NCBI GenBank assembly: GCA_919901855.1
Contig: CAKKQC010000016.1
Coordinates: forward strand, 1 to 50,900
DNA length: 50,900 bases
DNA from: a bacterium
GTDB lineage: Bacteria > Oederibacteriota > CAKKQC01
Direction: 5' to 3'
Shown here one piece after another: positions 24,979-32,698 of the stretch. Positions within the stretch are counted from its first letter, which is position 1. The number at the start of each line of letters is the position of its first letter. The position numbers and the translations under genes are program-made. The notes beneath the pieces are model-generated. The model ran no database searches. It saw only the letters and a list, made by a program, of their open reading frames with translations, and was not told where the DNA came from.

Positions 24979-25712
24979 GACAGCCCCATCCTACGCCGGA
25001 GGACTTCGGCGAGGAGCAGGATGAGGACGACGACCATGAGCGGACGGATGATCCGGGCGCCCTGTTTCACGGCCAGCATCGACCCCAGCAGGTTCCCCGC
25101 GATCCCGGCGCCCGCCGCCCAGAGCGCCAGCGGGAAGACGACCCGGCCGCTCCAGAGAAAGACCGCGACGCCCCCGACGTTGCTCGCGAGGTTCGCCAAC
25201 CGGGCGTTCGCGGAGGCCGTCAGGAGGTCGAACCCGAGGACCGCCGCGAACGCGATCGTGAGGAAGGTGCCGGTGCCGGGCCCGAAGAACCCGTCGTAGC
25301 ACCCGATCACAGCGCCGATCGCGAGCGAGGCCGCGTGCCTGCCGGCTGTCCCCCGCGGACGCCACCGGACCAGGTGCCGCTTCGGCATCCGGTCATGCAC
25401 GAGGAAGAAGACGAGGACCAGGGGCACCAGCACGAGCATGATCGCGTTGATCGTCGGGGCCGGGACCAGGAGCGCGGCCTGCGCGCCGGCGGCGGAGCCC
25501 GCCAGCGCCCCGGCGGCGGCGAAGAGTCCGATCCGGACCCGGACCGTACCGGCATGCCAATACCGGGCCACGGCAGTGAAAGTCCCGCACGAGCTCGAGA
25601 ACTTGTTCGTCGCCAGCGCCGCGTGCGGCGGCAGGCCGAAGGCGAGATAGGCGGGGAGCGAGATCAGTCCTCCGCCGCCCGCGATCGAGTCCACGAATCC
25701 GGCCACTCCCAC
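24969..25712 (-). CDS. TSUP family exporter (TauE/SafE-like)
   Basis: A 247-residue membrane protein of the TSUP family, which moves sulfite, sulfoacetate or other organosulfur anions out of the cell. The first signature GFVDSIAGGGGLISLPA and the repeat signature GCYDGFFGPGTGTFLTI are both present, with about seven hydrophobic segments. The GTG at 25712 gives an N-terminus about ten residues short for the first helix. The frame stays open upstream through EVAVICALVGV, and a CTG at 25739 preceded by GAGGT would complete the helix, so the real start may be that CTG. It lies between the CehA-like gene and the transglutaminase-like gene in the same operon. Confidence 0.88.
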   Translation of the reverse strand: MGVAGFVDSIAGGGGLISLPAYLAFGLPPHAALATNKFSSSCGTFTAVARYWHAGTVRVRIGLFAAAGALAGSAAGAQAALLVPAPTINAIMLVLVPLVLVFFLVHDRMPKRHLVRWRPRGTAGRHAASLAIGAVIGCYDGFFGPGTGTFLTIAFAAVLGFDLLTASANARLANLASNVGGVAVFLWSGRVVFPLALWAAGAGIAGNLLGSMLAVKQGARIIRPLMVVVLILLLAEVLRRRMGLSWP

Positions 25713-25744
25713 GAGGGCGCAGATGACGGCGACTTCCAGGATGG

Positions 25745-28270
25745 CTACCTCAGCGTCGGGTGGTTATGGAACACGCCCCGGGCGTGGAGGCGGTTGTGCA
25801 GGCTCCGGTGGGCGGAGACGAGCAGGCGGTGCATCCGCCGGTAGTCCCGGGTCTCGGCCCGCGTCCCGATCGTGTCGAGGAAGGCCAGCGACCCCGCGAT
25901 CTGGTCCAGGATCGTGTCTGCATCCGCCGCCGCGAGGAACGGCGTGCCCGCGACCTCGGCCATGACCGGACTCGTGTGCGCGGCGATGATCTCGGGCTTG
26001 CCCGCGTACCGCCCCCGAACGAGCAGGGCGATCCAGGACGACCGGTCCACGCGCACGCGGAACCGCCCCCCGCCCGCGGCCGGGTCGACGGCCATGCTCT
26101 CCCGGATCTCGCCGTTCACCATGAGCTCGACCCGGGTCAGGGGCGCCATGACCGACGCCACGCGCCACTCGACATCGAATGTGCCGCCCGTGCGACCGAG
26201 CCTGACCCGGGACCCCGCCGGGCGGCCGTCGACCGAGAACTCGATCAGGGGGCCGTACGTGACGAACGTCTCGCCGCGCCGGACCGCCCCGACCCAGGCC
26301 TCGTAGGTGAAGGGCTGTCCCGCCTCGAGCTTCGCGTAGGTCCGAACCGTCCCCGCCGCCGTCGTCGTCGCCATCTTGTCCGTCCCGCCCACGGCGGCGA
26401 CAAAGTAGCCGCAGTTGAGGTACCGGTACCAGTCCGAGAGCGAGTAGGGGTCGAGGCCGCCCCAGAGGTTCTGCCAGCTCGTCATCTCGATGCCGTCCAC
26501 GCGCCCCAGCACGATCGCGGCCGCGTGCTCGGCGCGGGGATTGGGAAAGTGCGGGAGCACGACGAGCCCGCCCTGCTTGCGGCACTGCGCCGCCCACTCC
26601 GAGAGCAGGACCTCGACCGGATCGCCCAGCGCGGACTCGTCCGGCCCCCCGGTCGTCATCGGGGCGATGACCCGGCCGCGGTAGCCGAGGAGCGAGATGT
26701 GGCCGAGCACGTGCTGGCGGTTCTCGGTCCCGACCCGGACCAGGTGCTCGCCGTCGCCCCCGGCCCCCTTCGCCCCCCACGTAGTCTTCCCGTCGAAGTC
26801 GCCCGCGTTCGTCATCAGCTCGCCCCATTGGCTGGCGAGCAGGTTGATGACGTTGAGCCCCTCCCCCGCCGCCTCGAGAATGCCCGTAACCGGTGAGAGG
26901 AAGTGGACGTGGGTGTCGGCCGTGACCCATCCCTTCTCCCGCCAGCGCAGGACCTTGTCCAGCGGGATCGTGACCTTCCGGGTGCCCGAGCCGACGCGGA
27001 CGCGGAGACGTCGGGGCCGGACCTCGAACCCGCGGCTCACCTCGATGAAGACGTCGCCGCACGGCAGATCGAGCACGGTCTCGCCCGGGATGTAGGTGCC
27101 CGGCAGGGCCCCGTCGTGGATCACGTCCGTCGAGTAGTCCTCGAACCAGGCCGGGTTCGGAATCCGGTGCCGGTCCGCTGGCGCCAGGTACTCGCCGGCG
27201 GCGCCGTGCACGTGGAGTTTGACTGCGACCGGCCGCCCGGTGGCCCGGTCCACGATGCGGAGCTCGACCCGCTGGCGCGCCGGGTGTACGACGGCGACGT
27301 CCGGCACCCGGCGCGGGGTGACGGGCACCGTCCGGCCGCCCGTGAAATGGAACCGGGCCTCCGGGTGCGCGGCGAACTCGATCAGGATCTCGCGATCCGA
27401 TGCGGGAGCGCCCGAGCGGTGGAGACCGCGCTCCCAGCTCCCGTTCGGGTAGAGCCGGCGCGGCTCGGCCCGAATCACGACCCCGAGATCCACCTCGATC
27501 CCGCCGAGCCGGCCCGGCCACGCCAGTTTGGGGTCGAACTTCTCCCCCGGCGCCATCCTCCAGATCATCTTCCGCCGCCGCTCCCAGCGCAGGGGATGCG
27601 AGCGCACCCGGCCCGCGGAGACGGCGTAGAGGACGACGGCGCCGGTCACCGGGACGAGCCGGAGTCCGGTCACGGGAACGCCGGGCCGCGGATTCCTCCA
27701 CGCCCAGAGGTACGTACCGAACTCCCACGCCTCGCCGCTCGAGGCGCGCGTCTGGCTCCACCCCCAGCCACCTCCGTCCTGCTCGTGGTTCGCGGCGACC
27801 GGGTGCGGCTTCGCCGCCGGGACCGCGTCAAAGCACTGCTCGCCCCAGGGATGGCGGAAGGCCCCGACCTCGCGGCGGCGCCGGACCGGGAGCGTCTCCT
27901 CGCTCCCGTCGGCGCGCAGCACGACGTAGTCCGCCGCGTGCTCGCCCAGGTGGCCGTGTCCCGTGGATGCCCGGATGAACCCGGACACGTCGCGATCGAG
28001 CGGCACGGTATCCGACGTGTGCAGGAAGACGAGCCACGTAGCCCGGACGGCCCGGCATCGCAACGTGACGGGAGTCCTCGACACGACCGCCGGCCGACGG
28101 ACCCGGAACGGGATCCCGTGATAGACGCACGCGCCCGAGGGCGCCTGGGGTGCCGCCCCGGCCAGCTCCTGCGAGACGAGGTCCCCCGGGAGGAGACCGG
28201 GAGCCCTCGAGCCGGTCAAGGCAACCGGGCGGAAGAGCGGGGAGGCGGGACCATCCCGGAACGAAGGCAT
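25745..28270 (-). CDS. CehA/McbA-type metallohydrolase (PHP domain)
   Basis: An 841-residue protein whose C-terminal half resembles the CehA/McbA carbaryl-hydrolase family of PHP metallohydrolases. The metal-site motif GWVTADTHVHFLSP begins the catalytic domain near residue 455, with later GLVVLPHFPNP and NCGYFVAAVGGTDK contributing His and Asp ligands. The first 400 residues are beta-rich. No signal peptide is evident. It is the first gene of the TSUP/transglutaminase/ceramidase operon. TAGAAT six bases before the ATG at 28270 marks a leaderless start. Known relatives hydrolyse esters or amides; the substrate here is unknown. Confidence 0.8.
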   Translation of the reverse strand: MPSFRDGPASPLFRPVALTGSRAPGLLPGDLVSQELAGAAPQAPSGACVYHGIPFRVRRPAVVSRTPVTLRCRAVRATWLVFLHTSDTVPLDRDVSGFIRASTGHGHLGEHAADYVVLRADGSEETLPVRRRREVGAFRHPWGEQCFDAVPAAKPHPVAANHEQDGGGWGWSQTRASSGEAWEFGTYLWAWRNPRPGVPVTGLRLVPVTGAVVLYAVSAGRVRSHPLRWERRRKMIWRMAPGEKFDPKLAWPGRLGGIEVDLGVVIRAEPRRLYPNGSWERGLHRSGAPASDREILIEFAAHPEARFHFTGGRTVPVTPRRVPDVAVVHPARQRVELRIVDRATGRPVAVKLHVHGAAGEYLAPADRHRIPNPAWFEDYSTDVIHDGALPGTYIPGETVLDLPCGDVFIEVSRGFEVRPRRLRVRVGSGTRKVTIPLDKVLRWREKGWVTADTHVHFLSPVTGILEAAGEGLNVINLLASQWGELMTNAGDFDGKTTWGAKGAGGDGEHLVRVGTENRQHVLGHISLLGYRGRVIAPMTTGGPDESALGDPVEVLLSEWAAQCRKQGGLVVLPHFPNPRAEHAAAIVLGRVDGIEMTSWQNLWGGLDPYSLSDWYRYLNCGYFVAAVGGTDKMATTTAAGTVRTYAKLEAGQPFTYEAWVGAVRRGETFVTYGPLIEFSVDGRPAGSRVRLGRTGGTFDVEWRVASVMAPLTRVELMVNGEIRESMAVDPAAGGGRFRVRVDRSSWIALLVRGRYAGKPEIIAAHTSPVMAEVAGTPFLAAADADTILDQIAGSLAFLDTIGTRAETRDYRRMHRLLVSAHRSLHNRLHARGVFHNHPTLR

Positions 28271-28276
28271 TGCGCC

Positions 28277-28282
28277 ATTCTA
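28277..28282 (-). promoter_or_regulatory. -10 box, leaderless start of CehA-like operon
   Basis: TAGAAT lies six bases before the ATG at 28270 (spacer GGCGCA). No convincing -35 was found. Confidence 0.5.
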
Positions 28283-28437
28283 ATCCGGATGGAGCCTCTC
28301 CGGGTGGTCGGCGGCGAGCGGATTGTAGCAGGACAATCGGACTACCCAGGAGCCCTCTCCCGGTTCCTCGCGCCTGCCGCCATTACCCCGCAAGGGATTC
28401 CCCGACCGGGAGTTTCCCTTGCCACTGCCTTACAGGC

Positions 28438-28443
28438 TACAAT
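28438..28443 (+). promoter_or_regulatory. -10 box upstream of the DUF11 secreted protein
   Basis: TACAAT lies 51 bases before the ATG at 28495. A TTGCCA sits 13 bases further upstream, too close for an ideal -35. The 40-45-base leader contains an AGGGGG about 11 bases before the ATG that would serve as ribosome binding site. This gene is therefore a leadered type, unlike many neighbours. Confidence 0.4.
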
Positions 28444-28494
28444 CGGGCTGGGGGAGGAGCCTGGCATCAGGGACATGAGGGGGATCATATCGGG

Positions 28495-31400
28495 ATGAAA
28501 CGCATGCGGGCTGTCGCAGCCGTCGCCCTGCTGGCGGCCTGTCTCGGCGTCCCCGCCTCCCGCGCCCGCGCCGACTCGTGCGTCGCCGACATCTACTACA
28601 ACGGCGACGCGCCGTCGAGGTTCGTCTTTCCCAACTGGATCCGGGTCTACGAAGGCAGCTTCGTTCTCTGGATGACCCTGGGGTCGCCCGACGGCGACTT
28701 CCTGGGCAGCATCACCGTGGTCAACTACGGCACCGCGGTTCCGGGAACCGACCTCACCAACGTCTACTTCGCCCTCATCGACCCCAGCAAGGGCACCGTA
28801 ACGGGGCCGCTGCCGATGACCTTCGCGGGCAACTACCTGGAGGACTCGGGCACCTACCCGGCCTGGACGTGGGTGGGACCGACGGCCCAGGACATCGCCT
28901 ACACGACGGACCTGTGCAACTACCAGCCGGCGTGCGGCCAATATTCGCTGATCGCCCTCTACGCCGACATCGGCTCCTGTCCGACCGTGGGCAACACCAT
29001 CAACCTCGGGTTCCCGACCAACTCGATCTCGGATACGACGTACATCGGAAGCGTCTGGGACAACATTCCGGCCTGGGCCCCCGGACCGTACTGCGTGGTC
29101 CCCTGGTACGTGAACGACGTCAACCGTGGCGCGGACATGGACACGATCGCGTGGGCGTTCAAGGATGGACCCGACCTGACCTCCCCCGGCGACACGATCT
29201 CGTACACGATCACGTACGGCAGGACGGGAACCGTCCTCAACTCGATCACGGTTACGGACTCGCTGCCGCCGTACCTGCACTACATCATGGGCTCCGCGTC
29301 TCCCCCGCCCGACCCGGGCTGGGACCCCGATCCGGGACCGCCGCTGCGATTGCGATGGACAACCAACGGCCCGATCAACCCCGCGGGAGGCCCCACCGCC
29401 CAGATCACCTACCAGGTGAGCGTGGACTGGGGGAACGGCGAGTCCTTCGAGCCCGGATCCGGGGACGTCGGAGCGCCCGAAGGCTTCAAGCTCAAGAACT
29501 ACGCCCACGTCAGCTTCGCCAGCGACTGCACCCAGAAAGCCGTCGTCACCGACCCGACGATCACGTCCGTGCGCCGGTTCATGTTCTGGAAGATCGGGGA
29601 CAACGACATGCTGTTCAGCCAGTCGATGGGCCAGCCGCCGGACGAGATGATCTACTCGATCTTCATGAAGAACGTGGCCACGAAGAAAACGTGGTGGAAC
29701 GTGGTCGTGTGGGACACGGTGCCGGCCCAGCTCGACCCGTACGACATCGACTGCGGATTCGAGGACCCGTGCGCGGGATGGACGATGACGCCGACCGGCT
29801 GCGCGGCGGCGGGCCCGGGAGTGGTGCTCACGGGAGCCAAGACCACGATCCTGACGTGGAGCCTGGACATGCCGCCGGGGTTCACGCTCACGGTCAGGTG
29901 GAAGGCGAAACTGAGGCCCTCCACTACGGTCGGGGAGACGGCGATCAACCGGGCGAGTATCAAGGGGCGGGGACGGACGGGCGTCGTGGAAGGCACGGGT
30001 GACACGGGAACGACGCGCAATTTCACCCACACGGCCCTGATCAAGCTCAACACCATGTACGTGAGTTACGTCGGGATGGCGGGCGCCGACAACGACAAGG
30101 GAGCTTGTCCCGGATTCATGCTCGTATTCTTCCCGCTCAACAAGAAGTGCCAGTTCGAGCTGCGCGAGATCCAGTACCAGGGCGCGGGATTCGCGACCGT
30201 CGGGGGCGTTTCCGACTCGATCGGCTGCTGGATCGGGGACTGCATCGGCGGGTTCCCGGGCAGTCCGACCTGTGTCCTCGGGAGCGGCGCGATCCCGGGC
30301 AACACTCCCGGCCTTGGCGCCGGGTGCAAGGCCGAGCGCGTCCCGGCCTACTACGACCCCGCCGCCTGGGTGTCGGTCTGTCCCACCTTTCCGTTCAGCT
30401 TCATCTTCAAGGTGACGTCGAACTCGCCCGTCCTCTGGCAGATGCTGACGCGGATGGACAACTGCAACCAGGACCGGATCACGTACGCCCCGGCCTCGAC
30501 GTTGACCTACGCGGGCTACACGCTCTACACCTGGCACACGAACATGCCGCAGTACGCGGACCAGGTCTACATCAACACGAGCGAGACCGCGCCCACGACG
30601 GTCCACGTGTTCAAGTACAACTACGGCATACTGGAATGGGACTACGACAGCAGCTACGAGCTCGGGATCAACAGCGCGGCGACCCGGCTGGGGACGGCGG
30701 CCGATTTCGCGCCTTTCCGGATAATCTCGTCGGATACCCCGCTCATCGTCCACATCGGTGAAAGCGCGCTCAACACCGTGCAAGGGGGATCCTGCTGCTG
30801 CTGCCAGGGCTCGGACAACCACGGCGCCTACGCCCCCATGGCCGAGACCGGGTACGTCGTCGGGTCCGGCAGCTTCTACGGGATCTCGGACCCCGGCGGG
30901 TGCGTCAGCAGGAGGGGCACGGTGTGCGTCGGCGCCATGAACGCTCCCGCCACCTACCAGATCTGGGCCTACTCCCCCCTGAACGTCTCGGGTGGCAACC
31001 CCTGGATCCCGCCGCTCCTCCGGAGCAACGAGGGAACCTGGGAGCTGAAGATGACCGATACCGCCGGGAGCGGCCTCATCGTGAACGCCAACACGCCCAA
31101 CGTCTACGGGGGCGCGCCGTTCAACCGGGGCGGCTCGAACCTCTTCAAGATCAAGGTCACTTCCGGCGGCCCGATCCAGGTCCTGCACGGGACGAACATG
31201 TGGGATTGGTGGGCCGGCGGGTCGGTCTTCCACTCGGCGGCGGGGGTCCCCGCGGGGAGCGAGTTCTGGTACCACCAGGGCGCCGGCCGGGGAGGCACGA
31301 AGGCGACCACGGAACAGGACACCCTGTGCGTCCAGATGTTCACTCCCGAAACCGGCGTCGCCATGCGTGGCGTCTCGGGCGACGGCTTCTCGGCGAGCTA

Positions 31401-32253
31401 CACGACCAACGGAACCGACCAGTGCATCGCGTTCATGAAGGAGACGGACATGACGACCGGGTCGAAGCGCGTCTGGCGGTTCAACGTGCTGACGGCCGGG
31501 AGCGCCGCGATCGCGCTCTACCAGCAGGCCAAGGTCACGGAAAAGGGGTTCACGGCGCCGTTCCTCGCTACCGGCACGTTCTACGACATCATCGCGCCCC
31601 AGGTCGTCTTCTCCGGCCAGAGCTTCTGGATCACGATCATCGTCCGAAGCGATCTCGGCGGCGTCGTCACGACCTACGCCGGCACCTCGTCGTTCACGTC
31701 CACGGACCCGAAAGCCCAGATCCAGCTCACGGGCATGGACGCCTACAACTACACGTGGGTCCCGGCCTCCGACGGGGGCATCCACATCTTCGTCAACGTG
31801 AGCCTCGTCAAGATCGGCCGGGCGTCGATCGTGGCCGCCGACACCATGGACGGTTCCATCACGGGACTGGCCTCGGTGATGGTGGTCGGCGTGGACGTCA
31901 AGCTCTGGAAGGAGCCGAAGCTCATGGTGGCCGCCTCGGGCGACACCGTGCAGTTCAAGATCTGCTGGAGCAACTACTCGTCCTCGTCCGCGTTCACGAT
32001 GGTGGTTACCGACGCGGTGCCGGTGGGCACCTCGTTCATACCCGAGGCCGGGATGGCCGCCCTGAGCTGCGGGAACACCGACGGGATCGCCCTCGGGGTC
32101 TCCTACTCGACGCTCGCGGTTGCGGTCATGCCGGGCGCCGCCTCGTTCACTTCCGCTAACCCGGTAGCGGGCACCCGGTGGCTCCGGTGGACGGTCCCGA
32201 TGTCGGGGGTCCAGACCACGGGTTGCGCCTGCTTCCGCGTCCAGGTGAACTAG
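28495..32253 (+). CDS. Large secreted protein with DUF11 (conserved repeat) domains
   Basis: A 1252-residue secreted protein. The signal peptide (residues 1-23, ending SRARA) is followed by about 200 beta-rich residues. A DUF11-type module lies near residues 225-320 (SPGDTISYTITYGRTG, ITVTDSLPPYLHYIMGS), with a second DUF11-type module at about 340-510 and a third at the C-terminus (ASGDTVQFKICWSN, TMVVTDAVPVGTSF). The centre (about 560-1000) has a four-cysteine run at C767-C770 and CVSRRGTVCVG, suggesting disulfides. There is no sorting signal or transmembrane anchor. DUF11 proteins are cell-surface or filamentous proteins in many bacteria; this one may be a surface or structural protein, by inference. 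Two hairpins follow. Confidence 0.88.
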   Translation: MKRMRAVAAVALLAACLGVPASRARADSCVADIYYNGDAPSRFVFPNWIRVYEGSFVLWMTLGSPDGDFLGSITVVNYGTAVPGTDLTNVYFALIDPSKGTVTGPLPMTFAGNYLEDSGTYPAWTWVGPTAQDIAYTTDLCNYQPACGQYSLIALYADIGSCPTVGNTINLGFPTNSISDTTYIGSVWDNIPAWAPGPYCVVPWYVNDVNRGADMDTIAWAFKDGPDLTSPGDTISYTITYGRTGTVLNSITVTDSLPPYLHYIMGSASPPPDPGWDPDPGPPLRLRWTTNGPINPAGGPTAQITYQVSVDWGNGESFEPGSGDVGAPEGFKLKNYAHVSFASDCTQKAVVTDPTITSVRRFMFWKIGDNDMLFSQSMGQPPDEMIYSIFMKNVATKKTWWNVVVWDTVPAQLDPYDIDCGFEDPCAGWTMTPTGCAAAGPGVVLTGAKTTILTWSLDMPPGFTLTVRWKAKLRPSTTVGETAINRASIKGRGRTGVVEGTGDTGTTRNFTHTALIKLNTMYVSYVGMAGADNDKGACPGFMLVFFPLNKKCQFELREIQYQGAGFATVGGVSDSIGCWIGDCIGGFPGSPTCVLGSGAIPGNTPGLGAGCKAERVPAYYDPAAWVSVCPTFPFSFIFKVTSNSPVLWQMLTRMDNCNQDRITYAPASTLTYAGYTLYTWHTNMPQYADQVYINTSETAPTTVHVFKYNYGILEWDYDSSYELGINSAATRLGTAADFAPFRIISSDTPLIVHIGESALNTVQGGSCCCCQGSDNHGAYAPMAETGYVVGSGSFYGISDPGGCVSRRGTVCVGAMNAPATYQIWAYSPLNVSGGNPWIPPLLRSNEGTWELKMTDTAGSGLIVNANTPNVYGGAPFNRGGSNLFKIKVTSGGPIQVLHGTNMWDWWAGGSVFHSAAGVPAGSEFWYHQGAGRGGTKATTEQDTLCVQMFTPETGVAMRGVSGDGFSASYTTNGTDQCIAFMKETDMTTGSKRVWRFNVLTAGSAAIALYQQAKVTEKGFTAPFLATGTFYDIIAPQVVFSGQSFWITIIVRSDLGGVVTTYAGTSSFTSTDPKAQIQLTGMDAYNYTWVPASDGGIHIFVNVSLVKIGRASIVAADTMDGSITGLASVMVVGVDVKLWKEPKLMVAASGDTVQFKICWSNYSSSSAFTMVVTDAVPVGTSFIPEAGMAALSCGNTDGIALGVSYSTLAVAVMPGAASFTSANPVAGTRWLRWTVPMSGVQTTGCACFRVQVN

Positions 32254-32280
32254 GGTCGAGGACGACCCTTCGTCGAAGGG
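32253..32280 (+). terminator. Small hairpins after the DUF11 gene
   Basis: GGGTCG (32253-32258), AGGA loop, CGACCC (32263-32268) makes a 6-bp stem that begins on the last base of the stop codon. It overlaps a second fold, CCCTT (32266-32270) with AAGGG (32276-32280), so the two are mutually exclusive. Confidence 0.35.
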
Positions 32281-32320
32281 TGCGGGAATATTGACCTTCG
32301 ACGCACCCCTGAAATGGAAT

Positions 32321-32346
32321 GAGGCGGGCCGGGAGCGGCCCGCCTC
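32321..32346. terminator. GC-rich 10-bp hairpin between converging genes
   Basis: GAGGCGGGCC (32321-32330) and its perfect complement (32337-32346) enclose a 6-base loop. It lies between the DUF11 gene and the convergent small gene, so it could terminate both. There is no T-run on either side. Confidence 0.6.
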
Positions 32347-32369
32347 TGGTCACCTGACTCTGCGTGGGG

Positions 32370-32567
32370 TTACTTCGAATGCTCCATCACGGGCGGCTGG
32401 CCCTTCATCATCGAACACGGGCCCTTCATACCGCAGCCCATGCCCCCGCCGATGAGAATGCGAATCGCCGCAGCCAGCAGAATGCCGACCACGAGACCCT
32501 TCCAGAACCCGCCGTGGCCACTGCCACACCCACACCCGCAGGAATGACCTTCCTCTTCTCTTGGCAT
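32370..32567 (-). CDS. Tiny Cys-rich single-span membrane protein
   Basis: A 65-residue protein with N-terminal CGCGCGSGHGG, one transmembrane segment (WKGLVVGILLAAAIRILI), then a GMGCGMKGPCSMMKG tail and PVMEHSK end. Five Cys, several Met and His suggest metal binding, but no family is recognised. ATG at 32567 is chosen because GAGGAGG lies five bases upstream. It is 131 bases downstream of the glycosyltransferase stop and could be co-transcribed. Confidence 0.7.
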   Translation of the reverse strand: MPREEEGHSCGCGCGSGHGGFWKGLVVGILLAAAIRILIGGGMGCGMKGPCSMMKGQPPVMEHSK

Positions 32568-32698
32568 GTACACCTCCTCGGGACCATCCCATCTCGACCG
32601 GGGACGTCCTCAGACGAAACCTTGGTACGGATCAACGAGTTCCCTGCTGTCCCATTGTCCGCTTTCCCGGCTTCCCCGGCAACACCGCGCGGGTTTGG

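Noticed and set aside
28283-28494. Riboswitch or structured leader before the DUF11 gene
   Set aside because: Only short stems and a -10-like TACAAT were found; no known riboswitch consensus was recognised by eye.
28342-31785. A very long open frame (over 1100 codons) on the minus strand opposite the DUF11 gene
   Set aside because: High GC removes stop codons from antisense frames. The translation is Arg/Ala/Gly/Asp-rich with no domain, signal peptide or ribosome binding site, while the plus-strand frame encodes a proper secreted protein.
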